Source of the DNA: Solidesulfovibrio alcoholivorans DSM 5433
GTDB lineage: Bacteria; Desulfobacterota; Desulfovibrionia; Desulfovibrionales; Desulfovibrionaceae
Direction: 5' to 3'
NCBI RefSeq assembly: GCF_000702665.1
Contig: NZ_JNJA01000002.1
Span: forward strand, 434,001 to 498,000
Length of the DNA stretch: 64,000 nucleotides
Shown here: positions 55,307 to 62,836 of the stretch, piece after piece
Numbering within the stretch: the stretch's first letter is position 1
How the letters are laid out: each line of letters begins with the position of its first letter
Program-made: the position numbers and the translations under genes
The notes under the pieces: generated by a model
Told to the model about the DNA's origin: nothing
The model's database searches: none
Seen by the model: the letters and a program-made list of their open reading frames with translations, nothing else

Positions 55307-55756
55307 CTACCGGTTGGCCCTGGCCGTGCAATTGACGAACTGGGCGTTGCACTGGTTGTAGCACATGTTGCGGGCCTGGCCGTAGGTCCGGGCGTTGCAG
55401 GTGTTGGTGCAGGCGGCCTGTCGCTGGTTGCAGCGGGCGATGTCGTTGGCGCGGGCCCGTTCGGAGCGGCCGGGGCGCGGCGTCACGGCCGGCGGCGGCA
55501 CGACCACCGAGCCGGGAGGGGCCACCACGGGCGCGCCCGGCTTGACCACGGCCGGGGCCGGCAGCGGCGCCGGGCCCTTGGGCGCGGGCTGGGCCTTGTA
55601 GGGCTTTTTCCCCGGCGGCGGCGTCGGGGTGGCGTTCGGTGGCATGGGCTGGCCAAGCGGCGGGGTCTGGGCCAACAGGACAGGTTCGGCGGCCAGGCCG
55701 AGGGCCGGCAGGGCCAGCAGGGCGCAAAGCGCCAGGACGGAAAGAGTGCGTTTCAT
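55307..55756 (-). CDS. Exported Pro-rich, Cys-rich protein
   Basis: 149 residues from ATG 55756 (GGAGG upstream). A signal peptide (about 1-23), a long Pro/Ala/Val-rich region (about 30-95) and a C-terminal segment with six Cys in two groups (CNQRQAACTNTCNA and CYNQCNAQFVNC) that suggest disulfides. Probably a periplasmic or surface protein; no family recognised. Paired with the SH3-like gene. Confidence 0.65.
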   Translation of the reverse strand: MKRTLSVLALCALLALPALGLAAEPVLLAQTPPLGQPMPPNATPTPPPGKKPYKAQPAPKGPAPLPAPAVVKPGAPVVAPPGSVVVPPPAVTPRPGRSERARANDIARCNQRQAACTNTCNARTYGQARNMCYNQCNAQFVNCTARANR

Positions 55757-55876
55757 GGCCTGTTTCACCTCCTCGGGGAACGGGAACGTACGCTCTACGA
55801 TGCCATGCATACGCCATTGCCGGGTAAAAAAACAGCTGGTTTCTCCGGCCCGTCGCCGGGGAGGGGAGGCGCGTCC

Positions 55877-56632
55877 GTGACAGATGGCATCAAAAAGGCG
55901 GCCGGACTGCTCGCCCGTTCCACCTGCGCCATGGCCCTGACCGGGGCGGGGGTGTCCGTCGCCAGCGGCATTCCGGATTTTCGCAGCCCGGGCGGGCTGT
56001 GGGAGCGCTACGACCCCATGGCCGTGGCCACGGCCGAGGCCCTGGCGTCGCGGCCCGGACTCGCCTGGGAATTCCTGCTCGACGCCCTTTCCGTCATCGG
56101 GCCGGCCAAGCCGAACGGCGCGCATCTGGCCCTGGCCCGGCTGGAGGCGGCGGGCAAACTCGCCGGAATCGTCACGCAGAACATCGACGGCCTGCACCAG
56201 GCCGCGGGCTCGAAAAACGTGGTGGAATTCCACGGCGGCATGGGCCGCTATTTCTGCATGGGCTGCGGGCGCGAGCACGATCCGGCCGGCGCGCGGACGC
56301 TCACCGCGGCGGACATTCCCTGGCGCTGCGGCGACTGCGGCGGGGTGGTGCGGCCCGACGTCGTGTTCTTCGGGGAAGCCATTCCTCTTGACGCCCTGGA
56401 TAAAAGCGGTCAATTGGCCTTGGCCGCTGATTTGATCATCGTGGCCGGAACATCGGGGGAGGTCGCCCCGGCCAACCTTCTGCCCAGGGAGGTCAAGGCC
56501 AGGGGTGGGGCTGTGGTGGAAATCAATCTCGTGGAAAGCGCCTACAAGGGCCTGTCCGACGTCACGATCGCCGCTCCTGCGGAGGTCGCCCTGCCGGCCC
56601 TGGCCGATCTCGCGCTTTCCCAACCTTCTTAA
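55877..56632 (+). CDS. cobB: Sir2-family NAD-dependent protein deacylase
   Basis: 251 residues from GTG 55877 (GGGGAGG, 7-bp spacing). Motifs: GAGVSVASGIPDFRSPGG, TQNIDGLHQAAGS with the catalytic His in EFHGGM, a four-Cys zinc site (CMGC and CGDC), and GTSGEVAPANLLP. It removes acyl groups from lysines using NAD. It is the first gene of the run leading into tolQ, 24 bp away, so it is probably co-transcribed with the Tol operon. The gene name is by family. Confidence 0.92.
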   Translation: MTDGIKKAAGLLARSTCAMALTGAGVSVASGIPDFRSPGGLWERYDPMAVATAEALASRPGLAWEFLLDALSVIGPAKPNGAHLALARLEAAGKLAGIVTQNIDGLHQAAGSKNVVEFHGGMGRYFCMGCGREHDPAGARTLTAADIPWRCGDCGGVVRPDVVFFGEAIPLDALDKSGQLALAADLIIVAGTSGEVAPANLLPREVKARGGAVVEINLVESAYKGLSDVTIAAPAEVALPALADLALSQPS

Positions 56633-56656
56633 CGTTTCCCTAACAGGTGGGTCGCA

Positions 56657-57400
56657 ATGGACGCGCTTACGCCGCATGGCGGCTTATGGGCCATGATGGC
56701 CAATGCCACGCCGACCGTCATATTCGTCCTGTCGATTCTGGCGTTTATGTCGCTTGGCTGCTGGAGCATCATTTTCGTCAAGCTTTTCACCCTGACCGCT
56801 GCCAAGCGTGACACGGCGCGCGATTACGCGCGCTTCCAGGAGGCCGACACCCTGCGCGCGGCCATGCATGCGCTCGGGCAGTCGCGCCAGTCCCCGGCGT
56901 TCAACGTCGGACGCATGGCCTTCGAGGAGCTCGTGCGCATGGAGCAGGCCGACCTTGACCCGGCGGAAAAGGGCCACATCGCCATGGACAACATCCGCCG
57001 GGTGTTGCGCCAGGCCGTGTCCCAGGAACTGGCCAAGCTGTCGAGCTCGCTGTCGTTTCTGGCCACAAGCGCCAACGCGACGCCGTTTATCGGCCTTTTC
57101 GGCACGGTTTGGGGCATCATGAACTCCTTCCACGCCATCGGACTCATGCAGTCCGCCGCCCTGGCCGCCGTGGCCCCGGGCATTTCCGAGGCGTTGATCG
57201 CCACGGCCATCGGCCTCGCCGTGGCCATCCCCGCGGTCATCTCCTACAACTTCTTCCTGGGCTACGTGACGGCCGTCGAAGGCGAGCTTGTCAACTTCGC
57301 CGGCGCGTTTTTGAACCGCATCCAGCGCGAAGTGACCTGGACACCGCGCGAGGCCGCGTCCGAAACGCCCCGCCGCCGCACCGCCGAAGAGAGGTTCTAA
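56657..57400 (+). CDS. tolQ: Tol-Pal proton channel subunit TolQ
   Basis: 247 residues, three membrane helices (about 14-36, 130-155 and 170-195). The MotA/TolQ/ExbB domain shows FIGLFGTVWGIMNSFHAIG and LIATAIGLAVAIPAVISYN. With TolR it forms the proton-driven motor that pulls on Pal for outer-membrane constriction at division. The order tolQ-tolR-tolA-tolB-pal is intact. Confidence 0.95.
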   Translation: MDALTPHGGLWAMMANATPTVIFVLSILAFMSLGCWSIIFVKLFTLTAAKRDTARDYARFQEADTLRAAMHALGQSRQSPAFNVGRMAFEELVRMEQADLDPAEKGHIAMDNIRRVLRQAVSQELAKLSSSLSFLATSANATPFIGLFGTVWGIMNSFHAIGLMQSAALAAVAPGISEALIATAIGLAVAIPAVISYNFFLGYVTAVEGELVNFAGAFLNRIQREVTWTPREAASETPRRRTAEERF

Positions 57401-57403
57401 GCC

Positions 57404-57844
57404 ATGGGCATGCAGGTCGGCGGTCGCGGCCACGTGTTGGCCGACGTCAACGTCACGCCCTTCGTGGACGTGATGCTGGTGCTTCTGATCATCTTCATGG
57501 TCACCGCGCCCATGATGACCCAGGGCTTGCAGGTGGACCTGCCGCAGACGCGCGCGGTGAGCGTGTTGCCCAAGGAAAGCGACGCGGTGGTGCTCACCGT
57601 CAAGGCCGACGGCTCGCTTTTTCTGGACAAGTACCAGGTGGAGCTCGGCGAACTGGAGGGCCAGGTGCACCAGCTCGTGACCAACCAGAAAAAGCAGCTC
57701 TTTCTTCGGGCCGACAAGGCCGTGCCCTACGGCACCGTGGTTTCGGTCATGGGCGTGGTCAAGGCTGCCGGCGTGGACAAGCTGGGCGTGGTCGCCGAAG
57801 AGGAAAAGACCGCCCCGGCCGCTCCCGCCGCCAAAAAGAAATAG
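57404..57844 (+). CDS. tolR: Tol-Pal channel subunit TolR
   Basis: 146 residues. One membrane helix (about 22-42) begins at the conserved proton-site Asp22 (VTPFVDVMLVLLIIFMV), then a periplasmic ExbD/TolR domain (LPQTRAVSVLPK, LFLRADKAVPYGTVVSVM). A Lys/Ala-rich tail follows. It is 3 bp after tolQ. Confidence 0.95.
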   Translation: MGMQVGGRGHVLADVNVTPFVDVMLVLLIIFMVTAPMMTQGLQVDLPQTRAVSVLPKESDAVVLTVKADGSLFLDKYQVELGELEGQVHQLVTNQKKQLFLRADKAVPYGTVVSVMGVVKAAGVDKLGVVAEEEKTAPAAPAAKKK

Positions 57845-57883
57845 GACGGCGCGGGCCGCACGGTCCGCGCCGACGAGTGCCCC

Positions 57884-59137
57884 ATGCGCGTTTTAGGCTG
57901 GATATTCTCCGTCTTCCTGCACCTGACCGTGGTGCTGGCCAGTCTCGTTTTCGTCAATATCGAGCCGGTGCGCTTCCAGCTCAACGTGCCCGTCTACGAA
58001 GTGGACCTGGTTTCCCTCGGCGCGCCCGGCCTGCCGCCCGGCGAGGCTGGCCTGCCGCCCGGGCCCAAAGGCCCCGGCGACCATCCCGAGCTCGGCCCTC
58101 CCGAACCGGCCGGTGGCCCCGATTCCGGGGCCGCCGAAGCCGAACTGCCCGAACCGGCCCAGGCTCCGCCCACCCCGGCCAAACCCGCCGCCCCGGAACC
58201 CGTGGCCGCCGTGCCCGTGGCCCCGGAACCCGAGCCCAGCCGCTCCGAGCCGAAAAAGCCGGAGCCCAAGCCGGAACCGAAACCGGAGCCGAAACCGGAA
58301 CCCAAGGCCACGCCGCTGCCCACGCCCGATTTCAAGAAGCTCGAGGAAGCGACCAAGAAGGCCGAGGAAGCCAAGAAGAAAATTGAGGAAGCCAAAAAGC
58401 TGGAAGAAGCCAAGAAAGTCGAAGAGGCCAAGAAAAAGGCCGAGGAAGCGAAAAAGAAAGCGGACGAGGCGAAAAAGGCCGAAGAGAAGAAGAAGGTCGA
58501 GGACGCCAAGAAAGCCGAGGACGCCAAGAAGAAGGCCGAAGAGGCCAAGAAGGCCGAGGACGCGAAAAAGGCCGCCGACGCGAAAAAGGCCGAGGACGCC
58601 AAGAAGGCCGCCGCGGCCAAGGAGGCGGCCGCCAAGGAAGCCGCGGCCAAAGAGGCCGCCGCAGCCAAGGACACGCTTGCCCAGGCCCTCAAGGACGCCA
58701 AGTCCAAGGCCGGAAAGGGCTCGGGCTCCGGCAGCGGTTCCGGCTCGGGCTCCGGCGGCGGCGATCCCCTGTCCAAGGCCCTGGCCGACGCCCGGCGCAT
58801 GGCCGGCGGCGGCGGTGGCGGCGGCACGCCCGGCGGTACCGGCGGCGGTGGCGGCGGGGGTGTGACCATGGGCGTCTACGCCCAGATCGTCAACCGCGAG
58901 GTCAAGAAGAACTGGCGTTTCCCCCAGGGCGCGAAACAGCAGCTCCTTGCCATCGTGGAAGTGCGTATCGACAAGGACGGCCGCATCCAGAACTACCACC
59001 TCGTCCAGTCCTCGGGGCAGGCGAATTTCGACGCCTCCACGGTCAAGTCCGTGGCCGAGACCGAAACGCTGCCGCCACCGCCGACCGGGCTCACCATCCT
59101 GCAACTGCGCTTCAGCTCCCAGGAGCTCGGCCGGTGA
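57884..59137 (+). CDS. tolA: TolA-like energy-transducing protein (TonB C-terminal fold)
   Basis: 417 residues. An N-terminal membrane helix (about 4-26), a Pro/Glu-rich stretch (about 65-145), a long Ala-Glu-Lys coiled coil with repeated KKAEEAKK-type units (about 150-260), a Gly/Ser spacer, and a C-terminal TonB-like domain (REVKKNWRFPQG, VRIDKDGRIQNYHLVQSSG, FDASTVKSV). It spans the periplasm from the TolQR motor to Pal/TolB. Placed in the tol operon. Confidence 0.92.
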   Translation: MRVLGWIFSVFLHLTVVLASLVFVNIEPVRFQLNVPVYEVDLVSLGAPGLPPGEAGLPPGPKGPGDHPELGPPEPAGGPDSGAAEAELPEPAQAPPTPAKPAAPEPVAAVPVAPEPEPSRSEPKKPEPKPEPKPEPKPEPKATPLPTPDFKKLEEATKKAEEAKKKIEEAKKLEEAKKVEEAKKKAEEAKKKADEAKKAEEKKKVEDAKKAEDAKKKAEEAKKAEDAKKAADAKKAEDAKKAAAAKEAAAKEAAAKEAAAAKDTLAQALKDAKSKAGKGSGSGSGSGSGSGGGDPLSKALADARRMAGGGGGGGTPGGTGGGGGGGVTMGVYAQIVNREVKKNWRFPQGAKQQLLAIVEVRIDKDGRIQNYHLVQSSGQANFDASTVKSVAETETLPPPPTGLTILQLRFSSQELGR

Positions 59138-59219
59138 TGCGGCGTTTGGGGCGCAAAACGCCCCCAAGCCGGGCGGGGGATCCTCGCCGGAAATTCATGC
59201 AACTTTCAGCCGTCGAGAA

Positions 59220-59248
59220 TTGCCCAAGGGCCGGTCTCGGGCTATAGC
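59220..59248 (+). promoter_or_regulatory. Possible internal promoter before tolB
   Basis: TTGCCC, 17 bp, TATAGC, about 76 bp before the tolB ATG. The 187-bp gap also holds a TTTGGGGCG/CGCCCCCAA stem-loop. Weak but well spaced. Confidence 0.35.
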
Positions 59249-59324
59249 ACTACACACATGGGCCAGCCCGGGCGACCGGGCGGGATTCAACAACGATCAA
59301 GCAGACTGCCGTAGGATTTGGACA

Positions 59325-60653
59325 ATGACCATGCGCGCGAAAAAGCGGATCATCGGCGTTTTCGGGGCCATCGCCCTGCTTATGGGGATTTTTGCCGGCA
59401 CGGCCCGGGCCCAGCAGCAGACCTCCCTGGCCGTGGACATCCAGGGGCCGGGACAGGCCAAAATGAACCTCGTCATGGCCCGGCCTTTCGCCGGCGGCGG
59501 CCAGCTTTCCCCGGCCGACAAACTCCAGGACCTCATCAACAAGGACTTGCAGTTCCTGCCCTTCCTGCAACTCGTGCCGCCCTCGAACATCCCCGGGCAG
59601 ATCGGCGGCCCCACGGCAGAACAGATCGACTTCAAGCCCTTCGCCATGGGCAAGATCGACGTGGTCGTCACCTCCCAGTGGACCCCGGGCGGCAACCTCG
59701 GCAACGTGGAACTGCGCGCCTTCGAGGTCTACACGCAGAAAGTGCTCGTGGGCAAAGGCTACGACAGCGTCACCGACGCACAGTTGCCCGATATCGCCGA
59801 CCGCTTCTGCATGGAGCTCATGATGGCCCTGACCGGCCAGGGCGGCTTTTTCAATTCCCAGATCGCCTTCGTCAAGCCGAGCTCGGGCAAGGGCACGGAC
59901 ATCTGGACCGTGCGGCCCACCGGCCGGGGGCTCACCCGGGTGACCAGCTACAACGACCTGGGCATGGCCGTGAGCCCCGCCTGGTCCTATGACGGCCGGC
60001 GCATCTGCTTCACGCTCATCGGCTCGCGCTCCCACTACCTCGGCGTCTGGTCCGGCGGCGGCAAGCCCCAGGTCTACACCCTGCCGAGCACCAACGTGGT
60101 CAGCCCGCGCTTTTTGCCAGACGGCCAAATCGCCGTGAGCCTCGCCCTGCACGGCAAGGCCGACATCTACCTGCTCAACTCCGCCTACCAGCCCGGCGGC
60201 GCCATCGCGACGAGCCCCGGCATCGACGTCTCCCCGACTTTCGACGCCTCGGGACGCCTCATGGCCTACGTTTCCGACGAAACCGGCAGCCCCAACATCT
60301 ACACCAAGGACGTCCACGGCGGTTCGCCCCGGCGGCTGACCTCCTCGGGCTACAACACCAACCCGAGCATGAGCCCCGACGGCAAGTTCGTCGCCTTCAC
60401 CAAGCAGCTCGGCGGCGCGCAGAAGGTGTTCGTCCACGACCTGACCTCGGGGCAGGAGACGCAGGTGACCTCGGGCGGCGGCTCGGACGAGAATCCCTCC
60501 TTCTCTCCGGACGGCTACTTCATCGTCTTCTCCTCCACCCGCAGCGGGCAGAAGAAACTTTACGTGACCACGCGCCAGGGTGCGACGCCGGTCATGATCC
60601 CCACCGGCGACGGCGCGGCGCAGATGCCGTTCTGGGGGCCGTTGCCCAAGTAG
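59325..60653 (+). CDS. tolB: Tol-Pal periplasmic beta-propeller protein TolB
   Basis: 442 residues from ATG 59325. A signal peptide (about 1-28) is followed by the TolB N-terminal domain (FLPFLQLVPPSNIPG, FKPFAMGKIDVVV) and a WD40-like PD40 propeller with repeated SPDG turns (MSPDGKFVAFTKQ, FSPDGYFIVFSSTRSG). It binds Pal and is released by TolA. ATG 59331 is also possible. Confidence 0.95.
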   Translation: MTMRAKKRIIGVFGAIALLMGIFAGTARAQQQTSLAVDIQGPGQAKMNLVMARPFAGGGQLSPADKLQDLINKDLQFLPFLQLVPPSNIPGQIGGPTAEQIDFKPFAMGKIDVVVTSQWTPGGNLGNVELRAFEVYTQKVLVGKGYDSVTDAQLPDIADRFCMELMMALTGQGGFFNSQIAFVKPSSGKGTDIWTVRPTGRGLTRVTSYNDLGMAVSPAWSYDGRRICFTLIGSRSHYLGVWSGGGKPQVYTLPSTNVVSPRFLPDGQIAVSLALHGKADIYLLNSAYQPGGAIATSPGIDVSPTFDASGRLMAYVSDETGSPNIYTKDVHGGSPRRLTSSGYNTNPSMSPDGKFVAFTKQLGGAQKVFVHDLTSGQETQVTSGGGSDENPSFSPDGYFIVFSSTRSGQKKLYVTTRQGATPVMIPTGDGAAQMPFWGPLPK

Positions 60654-60791
60654 CGCGGTGGATGACTATCCTGTAATAAAGAAGGGGCGGAAAGGCGTAT
60701 TGCCGTTAATGAGGTCAGGGAGTCGGTTGGTTGGCGCAAGACCGCAAAATGGCCCATAATTCCCTGTTGCATTTTATTGCAGGAGGCGTAA

Positions 60792-60884
60792 TTGGGGGCC
60801 GTCCCGTTGGTGCTTCGCCAGCCCATCGAGAACGGCCAGGGGCAAAGCCTCTGGTTACGCAAAGCCCGGGCGGGCTTTATGTGA
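60792..60884 (+). other. Possible 30-codon leader peptide in a structured pal leader
   Basis: AGGAGG (60781-60786) sits 5 bp before a TTG that opens 30 codons (ending AGFM) and stops 13 bp before the pal ATG, right at the pal ribosome site. The same stretch folds into CCAGGGGC/GCCTCTGG and AAAGCCC/GGGCTTT stem-loops, the latter just before the pal Shine-Dalgarno. It may be an RNA control element, a translated leader, or chance. The TTG start lowers confidence. Confidence 0.35.
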
Positions 60885-60897
60885 GGAGGAAGAAGAA

Positions 60898-61413
60898 ATG
60901 ATGCGTTCGAGGATTGTGATTTTGTCGATGCTGGTGCTCATGCTGTCTCTGGCGGGGTTTGGTTGCGCCAAAAAAGCCGGCGGCCCCGGCGACGGTTCCG
61001 GCACCAGTTGGGAAGACCAGGAGCGTGCGCGCCTGGAACAGGAACGCGCCCTGCGCGAGAAGATGGGTCAGGCCGCCAATGAGCTGGCGCAGATGGTCCA
61101 CTTCGCTTTCAACAGCTCCAACCTGACCGCCGAATCGCGCCAGATCCTGACCCGCAAGGCCGAGATCATGCGCCAGTACCCGCAGATCAAGCTGATCGTC
61201 GAAGGCAACTGCGACCAGCGCGGCACGGCTGAGTACAACCTCGCCCTTGGCGAGCGTCGTGCCCAGGCTTCCGCCCAGTACCTGTCCAATCTGGGCATCG
61301 CCGCCGACCGCCTGTCCACCGTCAGCTACGGCAAGGAACGTCCCCTGGATCCGGGCCATAGCGAAGCTGCCTACGCCAAGAACCGCCGCGACGAATTCCG
61401 CGCCACCTACTAG
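60898..61413 (+). CDS. pal: Peptidoglycan-associated lipoprotein Pal
   Basis: 171 residues. The N-terminus (VLMLSLAGFGCAKKAGG) has a Cys24 lipid site with a non-classical lipobox, then a Gly-rich spacer and an OmpA-like domain (VHFAFNSSNLTAESRQIL, LIVEGNCDQRGTAEYNLALGERRA-type) that binds peptidoglycan. It anchors the outer membrane. Last gene of the Tol cluster; a terminator follows. Confidence 0.95.
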   Translation: MMRSRIVILSMLVLMLSLAGFGCAKKAGGPGDGSGTSWEDQERARLEQERALREKMGQAANELAQMVHFAFNSSNLTAESRQILTRKAEIMRQYPQIKLIVEGNCDQRGTAEYNLALGERRAQASAQYLSNLGIAADRLSTVSYGKERPLDPGHSEAAYAKNRRDEFRATY

Positions 61414-61436
61414 CAGCTTTCTTCGCCACTACGCCA

Positions 61437-61471
61437 AAACGGCCGCCGGGATTCCCGGTGGCCGTTTTTTG
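61437..61471 (+). terminator. Terminator after pal
   Basis: ACGGCCGCCGGG pairs with CCCGGTGGCCGT (one wobble) around a three-base loop, then TTTTT. Closes the tol-pal operon. Confidence 0.9.
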
Positions 61472-61763
61472 TTGCCCCCAAAAAAGATTCGCCGTAGTCG
61501 CGTCCTGCCGGCAACCGGCGGTATCCCGTCATCCCAGGATCTTTCACGCGCTCAGGCGAATCCATGGGGCGCTCAATCGCCCGGTATGGGAATAATGGTT
61601 AACGGGGACTACCCTCCGTTGCCGTGACTGCCGCTCTGCCCGGGACCTTCCAAGGCATTGACGCCCCCATACCGCCCTCCGCCAGCCCCGGGCAAGTGAA
61701 ATCTGGTTTAGGCGGGGAGAGGCCGCGCGAGAAATGGAGGGGGGGAGGAGAAAGGGAAGGGGG

Positions 61764-61833
61764 AAGATGCCTCCGGCGGCCAGGAGGGGATGATCCCCTC
61801 CTGGACCTCCCCGACGGGGTTTGGGGCAGCGCC
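61764..61833 (+). repeat. Palindromic intergenic repeat, copy F
   Basis: GATGCCTCCGGCGGCC plus the exact consensus palindrome arms CCAGGAGGGGAT / ATCCCCTCCTGG, preceded by a polypurine tract from about 61735, then a GGGGC/GCCCC mini-hairpin. It lies against the 3' end of the minus-strand pgpA gene. The remainder, 61472-61735, shows no gene. Confidence 0.88.
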
Positions 61834-61838
61834 CCAGC

Positions 61839-62306
61839 TTAACCGCGCAGCCAGTGGAAGATGGCGAGGCACAGGCAGGCGTAGATGCCGGCGAGCACGT
61901 CGTCGATCATGACGCCGTAGCCGCCGGGCAGCCAGTTCTCGGAGGCGCGCACGGGAGAGGGCTTCAGGATGTCGAAGCCGCGGAAGAGCAGGAAGCCGAC
62001 GAAGAGTTCCAGGGGGGGGAGCGTGGCGAAGGGCAGGTAGGTGATCCACTGTCCGATGAGTTCATCGAGGACGATGTGGCTGGGGTCTTTGCGGTTGAGG
62101 AGTTTTTCGACGCGTGTGCCGGCGACGCCGCCGATCCAGAAGAGCGCGGCGAGGATGACGACGCGCCAGAATCCGGGCAGGGGCAGGAAGAGGGCCGGTG
62201 CGGCCAGGGCGGCGGCGGCCGAGCCCCAGGTGCCGGAGGCGTAGGGGATCTTGCCGATGGGGCCGAGGCCGGTGACGAGCAGGGACAGGCGGTCGCCCGT
62301 GGTCAT
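61839..62306 (-). CDS. pgpA: Phosphatidylglycerophosphatase A
   Basis: 155 residues, three to four membrane helices. Motifs GKIPYASGTWGSAAAAL, HIVLDELIGQWITYLP and GGYGVMIDDVLAGIYA, with the conserved Asp and Glu residues. It dephosphorylates phosphatidylglycerol phosphate in the inner membrane. Single gene; ATG 62306. Confidence 0.92.
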   Translation of the reverse strand: MTTGDRLSLLVTGLGPIGKIPYASGTWGSAAAALAAPALFLPLPGFWRVVILAALFWIGGVAGTRVEKLLNRKDPSHIVLDELIGQWITYLPFATLPPLELFVGFLLFRGFDILKPSPVRASENWLPGGYGVMIDDVLAGIYACLCLAIFHWLRG

Positions 62307-62463
62307 GGTCGGAGCCTCCGTGAGCGATGTTTTGGGGCGGGGGTGAAGCTACACCGGGCGTTTGCCTGGGGCAAGGCCTGGTGCCGGTCTTGAATTCGGC
62401 CGGGAAGTATGGGAGACAGTGGCTCGCGCCTTTGGCGCGGCATATCCCGGAAGGAAGGTGTCA

Positions 62464-62757
62464 ATGCTCAGCCTGCGCTACTCTCTGCTGCTTTTTGTCG
62501 CCTATTTCTCCTTGTTTCTCTTGTATTATAGATTCTATTTCAGACCGCGCGTCTATCTGCTGCTACTGTCGGAACAGTCGTATATGGATCATTATATCGA
62601 CAGATTGCCACATATGCGTGACCGTCCCGACGAGCGATTGGGCATGATTGAATTCATGCTGGCCAAGCGCAAGATGTTCGTGCGCTGCATGCGCAATTTT
62701 GTGTTCACCGTTACGGCCGCCTACGTGGCCCTGCTGATTCTGGGCGCGAGCCTGTAG
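62464..62757 (+). CDS. Small two-helix membrane protein
   Basis: 97 residues from ATG 62464 (GGAAGG upstream). Membrane helices at about 4-22 (LLLFVAYFSLFLLYYRF) and near the C-terminus (about 74-94), with a charged, Met-rich loop between (MRDRPDERLGMIEFMLAKRK). No family is recognised. It precedes a chemoreceptor gene by 79 bp and may be transcribed with it. Confidence 0.65.
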   Translation: MLSLRYSLLLFVAYFSLFLLYYRFYFRPRVYLLLLSEQSYMDHYIDRLPHMRDRPDERLGMIEFMLAKRKMFVRCMRNFVFTVTAAYVALLILGASL

Positions 62758-62836
62758 GGGGCGCGTCCGTGCTTTCCGGCACGGCCCGTCCGGGTCGTGC
62801 GTGCCTTTTTTCTTGGCAAGGCAAGGAGTACCCGCC

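Noticed and set aside
60820-60880. Resemblance to a cyclic-di-GMP (GEMM-I) riboswitch because of GGGGCAAAGCC and ACGCAAAGCC
   Set aside because: The tetraloop, its receptor and the second helix of the aptamer are missing; only short matches are present.
62378-62395. Sigma-54-like TGGTGCCGGTCTTGAAT before the small membrane gene
   Set aside because: The -12 GC is absent and the -24 element matches poorly; not listed as a promoter.
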